Source: Glaciecola sp964643575
Lineage (GTDB): Bacteria > Pseudomonadota > Gammaproteobacteria > Enterobacterales > Alteromonadaceae
DNA length: 19,295 nt
NCBI GenBank assembly: GCA_964643575.1
Contig: CAZXTD010000071.1
Coordinates: 1 to 19,295, forward strand
Direction: 5' to 3'
In this document: piece by piece, positions 1-6,659 of the stretch
Layout of the letters: the number at the start of each line of letters is the position of its first letter
Numbering within the stretch: the stretch's first letter is position 1
Made by a program: the position numbers and the translations under genes
The notes under the pieces: generated by a model
What the model saw: only the letters and a program-made list of their open reading frames with translations
What the model was told of the DNA's origin: nothing
Database searches by the model: none

Positions 1-58
1 CGAGCTTTCGCTCACCAGCCCCTCAAGCTGGCGTGGCTACCAATTCCACCACTTCCGC
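1..58 (-). tRNA. tRNA-Leu (anticodon GAG), 3' part cut by window edge
   Basis: Read on the minus strand, the sequence begins with a GCGGAAG acceptor strand (58-52), followed by a D-arm of the form expected for a class II tRNA. The anticodon stem is CCAGC/GCTGG around the loop TTGAGGG, which places anticodon GAG at 24-22. A long variable arm (TGAGC-GAAA-GCTCG) starts just before the window ends, as in tRNA-Leu and tRNA-Ser. The T-arm and 3' acceptor strand are outside the window. A tRNA-Leu(GAG) directly after secG is a well-known gammaproteobacterial arrangement, which supports the call. Confidence 0.93.
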
Positions 59-85
59 ATAAAATCTATCCTCGCCAAACGTTTC

Positions 86-490
86 TTATTGGTTCGGTGT
101 ATCTGGTTCATCTTCACTTGGCACAGTATTTGGTGCCGGAACAGTGTTTTGTGCATCGCTTGCATCATCCGCAGTTGGAATGAGCGAGTCGTTTAATACT
201 GGGGCATCTTCAACTACCGGTGCTTGGATATTTTCAAATTCGTCAACTGACTCGCTTGTGCCTGCTGTAATGCTACCAATTAGTAGGCTTATCACAAAGA
301 AGCATGTTGCTAAGATTGCTGTTGTGCGAGTCATGAAGTTACCCGAGCCGCCAGAACCAAAAACTGTGTTTGAGCCGCCTGAACCAAAAGACGCTCCCAT
401 ATCAGCTCCTTTACCTTGCTGAATTAACACAAAACCTATGAGCAGCAATGCTACGATTAGGTATACAATCAACAGAATTTGGTAATACAT
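86..490 (-). CDS. secG: Protein translocase subunit SecG
   Basis: SecG is the small non-essential subunit of the SecYEG inner-membrane channel and assists SecA-driven protein export. The 134-residue product has a first membrane helix (about residues 3-22), the conserved cytoplasmic QQGKGADMGASFG segment (about 24-36), a Gly/Ser-rich loop, the GNFMTR motif and a second helix (about 55-73). A long acidic, Pro/Asn-rich tail follows. E. coli SecG is about 110 residues, so the extra length lies in this variable tail. The ATG at 490 is chosen because the family begins there (MYYQ...) and AGAGGAAG lies just upstream; a longer in-frame extension has no support. The start is 10 bases after the tpiA stop, so the two are probably co-transcribed. 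Confidence 0.96.
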   Translation of the reverse strand: MYYQILLIVYLIVALLLIGFVLIQQGKGADMGASFGSGGSNTVFGSGGSGNFMTRTTAILATCFFVISLLIGSITAGTSESVDEFENIQAPVVEDAPVLNDSLIPTADDASDAQNTVPAPNTVPSEDEPDTPNQ

Positions 491-500
491 AAACTTCCTC

Positions 501-1235
501 TTATTTTGCTGCGGCAATAATGGCAGCAAAATCATCAATTTTTAAACTGGCGCCACCAATTAGGCCCCCGTCAATGTCTGGTTTTGCAAACAACTCTTTC
601 GCGTTGCCTGCGTTAACACTACCGCCGTATAAAAGCCTCGTGTTTTGTGCGTTGTCGTTCCACTCGCTTAACAGTTGGCGAATGAACTCATGAACTTCTT
701 GAGCTTGCTCTGGAGACGCTGTTTTGCCGGTGCCTATTGCCCATATTGGCTCATAAGCAACTACGCAATTGTCTAAAAACTGGCTTCCACATACTTCATG
801 GACCGCGCTAAGTTGCTCTTTCACAAAGGCGTTAACGTCGCCGCTTTCGCGAACTTCAAGCGGCTCGCCACAACATAATATGGGCGTTAATCCAGCTTGC
901 AAGACTGTTTTGACTTTTTCAGCTACAACAAGATTGCTCTCGCCATGGTCTTGTCTTCGCTCTGAGTGCCCAACTATGACATATTCAACGCCGAGTTCTT
1001 TGAGCATGTCAACTGCTACGTCACCGGTGTGAGCACCTGACAAAAACTGACTGCAGTCTTGAGCACCTAAGGCAAATTCACTTTTGCCTGCAGCAGCCAA
1101 GTATGGAGCAGGAACACACAAAACTACATCTGTGTCTTCGCTAGATTCTATCGCTTGGTTAAATGTTTTAACGAGGCCTAAAGAGCCATTCATTTTCCAG
1201 TTACCAGCAACCATTGGTGTACGCGAACTTGCCAT
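501..1235 (-). CDS. tpiA: Triosephosphate isomerase
   Basis: This cytoplasmic TIM-barrel enzyme interconverts dihydroxyacetone phosphate and glyceraldehyde 3-phosphate in glycolysis and gluconeogenesis. The 244-residue product shows the substrate lysine in NWKMN (K14), the electrophile histidine in GHSERR (H90), the catalytic glutamate in AYEPIW (E162), the flexible loop 6 AIGTGK (about 167-172) and the phosphate-binding YGGSV (about 203-207). The ATG at 1235 follows AGGGAG at good spacing; a TTG one codon earlier would add only one residue. The link tpiA-secG-tRNA-Leu is seen in Pseudomonas and Alteromonadales but not in E. coli, where tpiA lies elsewhere. It probably has its own promoter in the 107-base gap after glmM. 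Confidence 0.97.
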   Translation of the reverse strand: MASSRTPMVAGNWKMNGSLGLVKTFNQAIESSEDTDVVLCVPAPYLAAAGKSEFALGAQDCSQFLSGAHTGDVAVDMLKELGVEYVIVGHSERRQDHGESNLVVAEKVKTVLQAGLTPILCCGEPLEVRESGDVNAFVKEQLSAVHEVCGSQFLDNCVVAYEPIWAIGTGKTASPEQAQEVHEFIRQLLSEWNDNAQNTRLLYGGSVNAGNAKELFAKPDIDGGLIGGASLKIDDFAAIIAAAK

Positions 1236-1308
1236 CAAAAACTCCCTGCCTTTCGTCTGTTGTAAACGCAGCTTTCAAAGCGGCGGTGATATTAACTAAC
1301 CCAACACA

Positions 1309-1314
1309 ATTATA
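1309..1314 (-). promoter_or_regulatory. Candidate -10 box (TATAAT) for tpiA-secG
   Basis: The minus strand reads a perfect TATAAT in the 107-base gap between glmM and tpiA, about 75 bases before the tpiA ATG. The hexamer 17 bases upstream is only a T-run (TTTTTT), so the -35 match is poor. An overlapping alternative is TTGTAT, 17 bases, then TAATAT. No terminator is visible after glmM, so tpiA may also be reached by read-through. Confidence 0.4.
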
Positions 1315-1342
1315 CAAGCGTGATGGCGACAAAAAAATGAAA

Positions 1343-2683
1343 TTATCCCGCTTTTTTCACTTCTTCAGCAATGTGCTCTGCCCATTTGTCAGAATCCTTG
1401 TCGCTCTTGGCTTCAACCATGACTCTTATCAAGGGCTCTGTTCCACTTTTACGCAATAAAACGCGACCGGTTTCGCCCATGCTTTTTTCCGCTTTTTCGA
1501 CTGCTTCTATTACTTTGGGATGAGTTAATGGGTCTTTTTGTGAGCTCTCAAACTTCACATTAATGAGTCGTTGAGGAAACTTTTCGAAGCCAGAATTAAG
1601 CGCGCTTAAACTCATATTGGCGCGCAACATTGCACTGAGCACTTGCAAGCCTGCCACGATACCATCGCCTGTTGAAGCAAAATTCAAGTTAAGCACATGG
1701 CCCGAGTTTTCACCACCGATGCACCAACCTTTTTGCATCAACAGCTCCATTACATAGCGGTCGCCTACATCGGCCCTTTCAAAAGGTACACCTAATTGCT
1801 CAAGGGCAAGCTCCATGCCTAAGTTAGACATTTTTGTACCAACTACACCTCCACCAAGTTTACCACCTTTGAGCGCATCTCTGGCAATAATGAAGATAAT
1901 TTGATCGCCATCTACCACGTGGCCTTTTTCGTCGACTAGCATAATGCGGTCACCGTCGCCATCTAAGGCAAAACCGACGTCCGCTTTGTGTTTTTTAACG
2001 GCATCAATAGTCGCTTTTAAAGATGTCGCACCCACCTTATGGTTTATGTTTAAGCCGTCAGGATCAGTCCCAATTTCGATTACTGTAGCGCCCAGTTCGC
2101 TTAAAACATTTGGGGCAATGTGATAGGTTGCACCATGAGCACAATCGACGACTATTTTTAAACCCGATAAAGACAACTCTGACGCAAAAGTGCCTTTACA
2201 ATATTCAATATAACGGCCAGCTGCATCTGTTATTCTGCTCGCTTTGCCTAGTTTGTCTGATTCAACGCAAGTCATTGGCTCTAGCATCTGCTTTTCTATC
2301 GCGAGCTCTATCTCATCGTCGAGTTTATGGCCGGTAGACGAAAAGAATTTTATACCGTTGTCGTAATAAGGGTTGTGTGAAGCGGAAATAACAATACCGG
2401 CTTCAGACCGAAAGGTCTTGGTTAGGTAAGCAATAGCTGGAGTTGGCATAGGCCCAAGTAGGCCAATATTGATGCCAGCAGCAGATAAGCCAGCTTCCAA
2501 CGCCGACTCAAGCATATAGCCACTGATGCGCGTATCTTTTCCGATGAGTACTTTATTAGTGCCGCGCCCGGCCAAGACTTTACCTGCAGCCCACCCTAAC
2601 TTGGTAACAAACTCTGGGTTAATAACGCTTTCGCCCACTTTACCGCGAATACCATCGGTTCCAAAATACTGCCTTTTAGCCAT
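1343..2683 (-). CDS. glmM: Phosphoglucosamine mutase
   Basis: GlmM converts glucosamine 6-phosphate to glucosamine 1-phosphate, the step before GlmU on the way to UDP-GlcNAc for peptidoglycan and LPS. The 446-residue product is close to the E. coli length of 445. It has the N-terminal FGTDGIRG motif, the phosphorylated active-site serine in ISASHNP (S102), the Mg2+ loop DGDGDR (D241, D243, D245), the sugar-binding GGENSGH and the C-terminal phosphate-binding RKSGTEPLIRVM. The ATG at 2683 has AGGAGC shortly upstream. It starts 13 bases after the folP stop, the classic folP-glmM pair. Confidence 0.98.
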   Translation of the reverse strand: MAKRQYFGTDGIRGKVGESVINPEFVTKLGWAAGKVLAGRGTNKVLIGKDTRISGYMLESALEAGLSAAGINIGLLGPMPTPAIAYLTKTFRSEAGIVISASHNPYYDNGIKFFSSTGHKLDDEIELAIEKQMLEPMTCVESDKLGKASRITDAAGRYIEYCKGTFASELSLSGLKIVVDCAHGATYHIAPNVLSELGATVIEIGTDPDGLNINHKVGATSLKATIDAVKKHKADVGFALDGDGDRIMLVDEKGHVVDGDQIIFIIARDALKGGKLGGGVVGTKMSNLGMELALEQLGVPFERADVGDRYVMELLMQKGWCIGGENSGHVLNLNFASTGDGIVAGLQVLSAMLRANMSLSALNSGFEKFPQRLINVKFESSQKDPLTHPKVIEAVEKAEKSMGETGRVLLRKSGTEPLIRVMVEAKSDKDSDKWAEHIAEEVKKAG

Positions 2684-2696
2684 TACTGCTCCTTGT

Positions 2697-3536
2697 TTAT
2701 TCTACGCTATTTACTTTGCTAACAATTGCCATAGCATCTGCTGCCTGTTGTACATCATGCACCCTTACTATAGATGCCCCCGACATAGCTGCAAGTGTAT
2801 TTGCCGCAATGTCGCCCGCTAATCGTTGATTGACTTCTCTATTTAACAACTTCCCTATCATTGACTTTCTCGACAAACCTGCAATAACAGGCAAATCAAA
2901 TTGCGTGAAATGCGTAAAGTGTTTTAATAGTTGATAGTTATGCTCGAGCGTTTTGCCGAAGCCAAAACCAGGATCTAATAGTATCTGTTGGTACTTAAAA
3001 CCTGAATGAGTTAAGCGCTCTATTTGCATTCTAAAAAAATCTATGACTTCATCTACTACAGAGTCATAATGTGGTGAATCTTGCATGGTTTCAGGTGAGC
3101 CCTGCATGTGCATAATACAGGTGGGTACAGAATACTGTTTCGCCATTTCGGCTGCGGTTTCAAGTGCTTGAGGTAAGCTCAATGCGCGTACGTCATTAAT
3201 CATTCTTGCGCCGGCCTGAACTGCCGCTCGCATTACCTGAGCTTTGCTCGTATCGACAGAGACAATAGTGTCAATTTTACTGCTAATAGATTCAATAACA
3301 GGAATGACCCTGTCTAACTCTTCTTGAACAGAAACTTCCTTAGCGCCAGGGCGCGTGGACTCTCCGCCTATGTCAATAAAGGTGGCGCCCTCATCAACCA
3401 TAGCTTGCGCTCTCTCTACCGCCTTACCTAAATTATTATACCTCCCGCCGTCAGAAAACGAGTCGGGAGTCACATTAAGTATGCCCATCACTTTGGGGCT
3501 ATTAAAGACTACCTTGCGGTCTTTAAATACCATCAT
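2697..3536 (-). CDS. folP: Dihydropteroate synthase
   Basis: FolP joins p-aminobenzoate to 6-hydroxymethyl-dihydropterin pyrophosphate to make dihydropteroate in folate synthesis, and is the sulfonamide target. The 279-residue TIM barrel shows NVTPDSFSDGG (N21 onward), GGESTRPG (57-64), the pterin-site DPGFGFGK (188-195), SRKS (S222-K224) and the C-terminal RVHD (R258, H260), so all main binding loops are present. E. coli FolP is 282 residues. Two adjacent ATGs (3536 and 3533) could start it; AGGTAG lies 5 bases before the first. It is separated from ftsH by an intrinsic terminator, so it likely has its own promoter in 3540-3630. A weak -10 (TATATT on the minus strand, 3573-3568) is the only candidate I see. 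Confidence 0.97.
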   Translation of the reverse strand: MMVFKDRKVVFNSPKVMGILNVTPDSFSDGGRYNNLGKAVERAQAMVDEGATFIDIGGESTRPGAKEVSVQEELDRVIPVIESISSKIDTIVSVDTSKAQVMRAAVQAGARMINDVRALSLPQALETAAEMAKQYSVPTCIMHMQGSPETMQDSPHYDSVVDEVIDFFRMQIERLTHSGFKYQQILLDPGFGFGKTLEHNYQLLKHFTHFTQFDLPVIAGLSRKSMIGKLLNREVNQRLAGDIAANTLAAMSGASIVRVHDVQQAADAMAIVSKVNSVE

Positions 3537-3630
3537 GTCATCTACCTACAGATTTGTTCGAAATGCTAATATACCTGATACCACCAAAAAAGTATTGTTT
3601 AGCTAAGCAATTGATGCAAAAACATACAGT

Positions 3631-3665
3631 AAAAACGAATAACACCGACTTGCGTCGGTGTTATT
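3631..3665 (-). terminator. Intrinsic terminator after ftsH
   Basis: A perfect 12-base-pair stem (AATAACACCGAC, 3638-3649, with GTCGGTGTTATT, 3654-3665) closes a 4-base loop. Read on the minus strand it is followed by CGTTTTT, while the plus-strand side has no T-run. It lies about 70 bases past the ftsH stop, so it should end ftsH transcripts before folP. Confidence 0.85.
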
Positions 3666-3734
3666 TATATACTACTCGCTGATAAAACTATCTTTTAAAC
3701 AAGATTTCAAGCTATCAGCACTTTCAGCGAACCT

Positions 3735-5669
3735 TTATTGATTAGTTGCATCGCTCGGTTCGCCACCTTCACTAGGCTTGTCTTCTTTGCCCACATCAAT
3801 AGATGCGCCACCCGTTGGAGTGTCTGAATCAGACTTGTCTTTGGGAGCCCAATCAGCAGGCTCACGCACTTCTCTACGCGCCATCAAATCATCAATCTGT
3901 TTGGCATCAATGGTTTCATACTTCATCAACGCATCTTTCATTGAGTGTAGAATATCCATATTTTCATTCAATATTTTTTCTGCCAACTGATAATTGCGGT
4001 CTATTAAATCGCGTACTTCAGAATCAATTGCTTTCGCTGTCTCATCAGACATATGGTTAGACTTACTTGTGCTGCGGCCTAAGAACACTTCGCCCTCTTC
4101 TTCAGCGTAGAGCATTGGGCCCATTTTTTCTGATAAGCCCCACTGAGTTACCATTTTGCGTGCAATGTCGGTAGCGCGTTCAATGTCGTTAGATGCACCA
4201 GTTGTTACACCTGCTTTACCCAATGTGATTTCTTCAGCAATTCGGCCACCAAACAAAGTTGCAATGCGCGACTCAAGCTCTTCTCTAGATGAACTGTATT
4301 TGTCTTGCTCAGGCAAATACATGGTTACACCAAGCGCTCTGCCACGAGGTATGATAGATACTTTGTATACCGGATCGTGCTTGGGTACTAAACGACCTAC
4401 AATACAGTGACCGGCCTCATGAAACGCAGTATTTTGCTTTTCTTCTTCCGACATAACCATTGTTTTGCGTTCAGAACCCATTAATATTTTGTCTTTGGCG
4501 CGGTCAAATTGCTCCATTGACACTACGCGTTTGTTCGTTCTGGCAGCGAATAAAGCAGCCTCATTAACTAAGTTCGCTAAGTCAGCACCAGAAAAGCCTG
4601 GCGTACCACGAGCAATTAGCGCAGGTTCAACGTCGTCACCAATTGGCACTTTACGCATGTGGACTTTAAGAATTTGCTCGCGCCCCCTTATATCAGGCAA
4701 GCCGACGGTCACTTGACGGTCAAATCGACCTGGACGTAATAAAGCGGGATCAAGAACGTCTGGGCGGTTTGTCGCGGCTATCACGATAATACCTTCGTGT
4801 CCTTCAAAACCGTCCATTTCAACCAGCATTTGGTTTAGCGTTTGTTCACGTTCGTCGTGGCCGCCACCTAAACCCGCGCCACGTTGACGCCCTACCGCGT
4901 CGATTTCATCAATAAAAATGATACACGGAGAAGATTTTTTCGCTTGTTCAAACATATCGCGAACACGCGAGGCACCCACACCTACGAACATCTCGACAAA
5001 GTCAGAGCCCGAAATAGTAAAGAATGGAACTTTCGCTTCACCCGCTATTGCTTTAGCAAGGAGGGTTTTACCCGTTCCAGGAGGGCCTACCATTAAAACG
5101 CCCTTAGGAATTTTGCCACCAAGCTTTTGAAATTTTGACGGATCGCGTAAAAAATCTACCAATTCTGAGACGTCTTCTTTGGCTTCATCACAACCAGCCA
5201 CGTCTGCAAATGTTGTTTTAATTTGGTCTTCGCTGAGAAGGCGTGCCTTACTTTTACCAAAAGACATTGCACCGCGACCACCGCCACCTTGCATTTGTCG
5301 CATGAAAAATATCCATACGCCAATAAGCAGTAACATGGGAAACCAAGAAATAAATATGGTACTCAATAAAGAAGGCGATTCTGGTTTAACACCAAACTGT
5401 TTAACGTCAGCGCTTCGCAAGTCGTCAACCAACTTCGAGTCATAGACAGACATAATGGTTTCGAATTGCTCACCGTTTGTATATCTACCCGTGATAACAC
5501 GTTCGTCAATTGTGACCTCGCGAACGTTGCCACGTTCAACTTCTTTTAGGAAAGTTGTGTAGTCGGTTTGTGCGCTTGCAGTTGTTTGGCTATTGAAGCC
5601 ATTGAAAACCATCATCAATACTACTGCAATGACTAACCATAATATAAGATTTTTTGCCATGTCGCTCAA
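3735..5669 (-). CDS. ftsH: ATP-dependent zinc metalloprotease FtsH
   Basis: FtsH is a hexameric inner-membrane AAA+ protease that degrades misfolded membrane proteins and regulators such as sigma-32 and LpxC. The 644-residue product has membrane helices at about 8-22 and 103-123 around a periplasmic domain, Walker A GPPGTGKT (195-202), Walker B IIFIDE (250-255), the second region of homology ending in LRPGRFDR, the zinc site HEAGH (417-421) and the third zinc ligand in GASND (D495). The TTG at 5669 is chosen over the ATG at 5660: GAGGG lies 8 bases before the TTG but 17 before the ATG, and MSDMAKN starts are familiar from enterobacterial FtsH. The disordered tail is Ser/Asp/Gly-rich. Its usual upstream partner rlmE is absent. 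Confidence 0.98.
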   Translation of the reverse strand: MSDMAKNLILWLVIAVVLMMVFNGFNSQTTASAQTDYTTFLKEVERGNVREVTIDERVITGRYTNGEQFETIMSVYDSKLVDDLRSADVKQFGVKPESPSLLSTIFISWFPMLLLIGVWIFFMRQMQGGGGRGAMSFGKSKARLLSEDQIKTTFADVAGCDEAKEDVSELVDFLRDPSKFQKLGGKIPKGVLMVGPPGTGKTLLAKAIAGEAKVPFFTISGSDFVEMFVGVGASRVRDMFEQAKKSSPCIIFIDEIDAVGRQRGAGLGGGHDEREQTLNQMLVEMDGFEGHEGIIVIAATNRPDVLDPALLRPGRFDRQVTVGLPDIRGREQILKVHMRKVPIGDDVEPALIARGTPGFSGADLANLVNEAALFAARTNKRVVSMEQFDRAKDKILMGSERKTMVMSEEEKQNTAFHEAGHCIVGRLVPKHDPVYKVSIIPRGRALGVTMYLPEQDKYSSSREELESRIATLFGGRIAEEITLGKAGVTTGASNDIERATDIARKMVTQWGLSEKMGPMLYAEEEGEVFLGRSTSKSNHMSDETAKAIDSEVRDLIDRNYQLAEKILNENMDILHSMKDALMKYETIDAKQIDDLMARREVREPADWAPKDKSDSDTPTGGASIDVGKEDKPSEGGEPSDATNQ

Positions 5670-5700
5670 CGCTATGACCCTCTAACAAAAGGATTAAAAT

Positions 5701-5729
5701 ATTAGACTAGATACCCTAGCCTTACTCAA
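5701..5729 (-). promoter_or_regulatory. Sigma-70-type promoter for ftsH
   Basis: The minus strand reads TTGAGT (5729-5724), a 17-base spacer and TCTAAT (5706-5701), matching the consensus at 4/6 and 5/6 positions. The predicted start, near 5694, is about 25 bases before the TTG start codon of ftsH. I found no convincing heat-shock sigma-32 site; a CCCCAATGT stretch further upstream lacks a matching -35. Confidence 0.55.
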
Positions 5730-5807
5730 TGTTTTGACGCTTTGTAACTATACATTGGGGTTAATGATAGTACTCACTAAACCCGTATAAATGCTTTGTT
5801 TTGTATC

Positions 5808-5826
5808 GCTTAATCTTTATTTAAGC
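5808..5826. repeat. Inverted repeat GCTTAA-N7-TTAAGC
   Basis: A perfect 6-base inverted repeat with a 7-base spacer lies in the ftsH-yhbY junction. It overlaps the -35 position of the possible plus-strand promoter, so it could be an operator. In AT-rich DNA it could also be chance. Confidence 0.3.
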
Positions 5827-5838
5827 CTACTATATATT
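5810..5838 (+). promoter_or_regulatory. Weak candidate promoter for a plus-strand transcript
   Basis: TATATT (5833-5838) is a good -10 box. The hexamer 17 bases upstream, TTAATC, matches the -35 consensus only weakly. The predicted start near 5845 would give a transcript of about 115 bases ending at the terminator at 5961. Confidence 0.25.
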
Positions 5839-5870
5839 TTGCCAACTCGCTACTTAAGTGCGTTATTCGC

Positions 5871-5897
5871 TACCAAGGTATATACCACTTCATGGTA
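5871..5897. repeat. Nested palindrome block
   Basis: A perfect 10-base palindrome GGTATATACC (5877-5886) is flanked by TACCA (5871-5875) and its complement TGGTA (5893-5897). It could be an operator or an RNA hairpin within the putative small RNA. Confidence 0.35.
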
Positions 5898-5925
5898 AGA
5901 CGACGCCAGCGTGCTGTTAGTTCAT

Positions 5926-5961
5926 TGGTACGCAAAAGTAATTGCTTGTGACCATTTTTTT
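5926..5961 (+). terminator. Plus-strand intrinsic terminator with no upstream gene
   Basis: TGGT-A-CGCAA (5926-5935) pairs with TTGTGACCA (5946-5954) in a 9-base-pair stem with one bulged A and one G-U pair, and a 10-base loop. Seven T residues (5955-5961) follow on the plus strand, while the minus-strand side has none. It is thus directional and does not belong to ftsH. Confidence 0.55.
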
Positions 5962-5986
5962 GTACAAATAAATGCAGAATACCTGA

Positions 5987-6009
5987 TATTTACATTTTAA
6001 CTGTAAATA
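5987..6009. repeat. Inverted repeat TATTTACA-N7-TGTAAATA
   Basis: This perfect 8-base inverted repeat with a 7-base spacer is the strongest operator-like symmetry in the junction. It lies about 25 bases past the plus-strand terminator and 250 bases before yhbY. The half-site resembles TyrR-type TGTAAA boxes, but the arms are in the opposite order, so I do not assign a regulator. Confidence 0.4.
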
Positions 6010-6261
6010 GACTTTGCCACAAAACCTAATCAATGTGACTAGCCATTCGCTGAGTCATTTGAACTCAAAATATATGAGACCCTATCACTGCCAAATTATT
6101 GACCAATTCAATTTAAAGCCTGCTTTTACCCGTAACAAAGCAAATACAATGCCGATAAATCACTTATTAAGCCTCGAAGCATTCGCTTTAGCACTTAAGT
6201 GAGGGTAGAATGTCGAAAATCAAGTAAGTAGTATAAATGAATAAGGTAATTGACGAAAACA

Positions 6262-6558
6262 ATGTCACTCACAAACAAACAAAAACAGTATTTAAAAGGC
6301 CTAGCACACCCAATGAAGCCGATTGTGCAGCTAGGCGCTAACGGTTTAACAGAAGGCGTAGTTGCTGAAATTGAGCTTGCACTGACTCACCACGAGTTAA
6401 TTAAAGTTAAAATCCCTTCGGATGACCGTGACGAAAAAGCACTTATTATGGATGCAATTATCGGCGAGACTAAGTCTCAAAAAGTCCAAAGTATTGGGCA
6501 TGTACTCGTTATTTATCGCCCTAGCGATGAAAAAAAGATTACGCTTCCCAAAGCCTAG
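6262..6558 (+). CDS. yhbY: CRM-domain ribosome assembly RNA-binding protein YhbY
   Basis: YhbY is a small cytoplasmic protein made of a single CRS1/YhbY (CRM) RNA-binding domain, associated with pre-50S ribosomal particles. The 98-residue product closely follows the E. coli protein (97 residues), with the conserved KQKQ-LKGLAHP start, GANGLTEGVVAEIE, HHELIKVKI and the C-terminal LVIYRPS...KITLPK. The ATG at 6262 is chosen because it matches the family start; an in-frame TTG at 6250 would add four residues. No strong ribosome binding site stands out at either. The divergent position relative to ftsH is conserved, although rlmE is missing from between them. Confidence 0.95.
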   Translation: MSLTNKQKQYLKGLAHPMKPIVQLGANGLTEGVVAEIELALTHHELIKVKIPSDDRDEKALIMDAIIGETKSQKVQSIGHVLVIYRPSDEKKITLPKA

Positions 6559-6659
6559 TCTGTCTTTGTATTAAACAGGTCAAAACAACCACACACCCAA
6601 GTTATTGCATTTATATATTAATTTAGGCGGTAATTGGGGAATCAGTTAGGAAATTAATC

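Larger units (their letters stand above)
5845..5961 (+). ncRNA. Putative small RNA between ftsH and yhbY
   Basis: This is an inference from a candidate promoter on the left and a well-formed intrinsic terminator on the right, with no open reading frame between them and no plus-strand gene before the terminator. Inside it are the palindrome GGTATATACC (5877-5886) and flanking TACCA/TGGTA arms that could fold. I do not recognise it as a known RNA family. The alternative is an attenuated leader of yhbY, which starts 300 bases further on. Confidence 0.3.
5670..6261. other. Gene-less junction between divergent ftsH and yhbY; rlmE absent
   Basis: About 590 AT-rich bases separate ftsH from yhbY. 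In E. coli and many relatives rlmE occupies this place, divergent from yhbY. No frame here gives RlmE motifs such as its SAM-binding DLGAAPGG, and stops are frequent on both strands. A 62-codon plus-strand frame at 6014-6202 has no recognisable family, no evident ribosome binding site and low-complexity composition. What the region does hold is an ftsH promoter, three inverted repeats, and a plus-strand terminator that ends no known gene; these are listed separately. Confidence 0.7.

Noticed and set aside
5860..5990. Minus-strand frames with a faint resemblance to the RlmE C-terminus (EVVYTLVA-like) or to a short basic protein
   Set aside because: The similarity covers only a few residues, no upstream RlmE motif is present, and the other frame begins right after a stop with no ATG.
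5852..6200. Inverted copies of ACTTAAGTGC at 5852-5861 and 6191-6200, as possible ends of a mobile element
   Set aside because: The match stops at 10 bases, the core is itself palindromic, there is no transposase between, and no target duplication is visible.
6014..6202. 62-codon plus-strand reading frame before yhbY
   Set aside because: It has no recognisable domain and no ribosome binding site, and its composition is what random AT-rich DNA gives.
6210..6227. Five-codon frame (MSKIK) after GAGGG upstream of yhbY
   Set aside because: It is too short to support as a leader peptide; GAGGG followed by ATG can arise by chance, and no regulatory codon pattern is seen.
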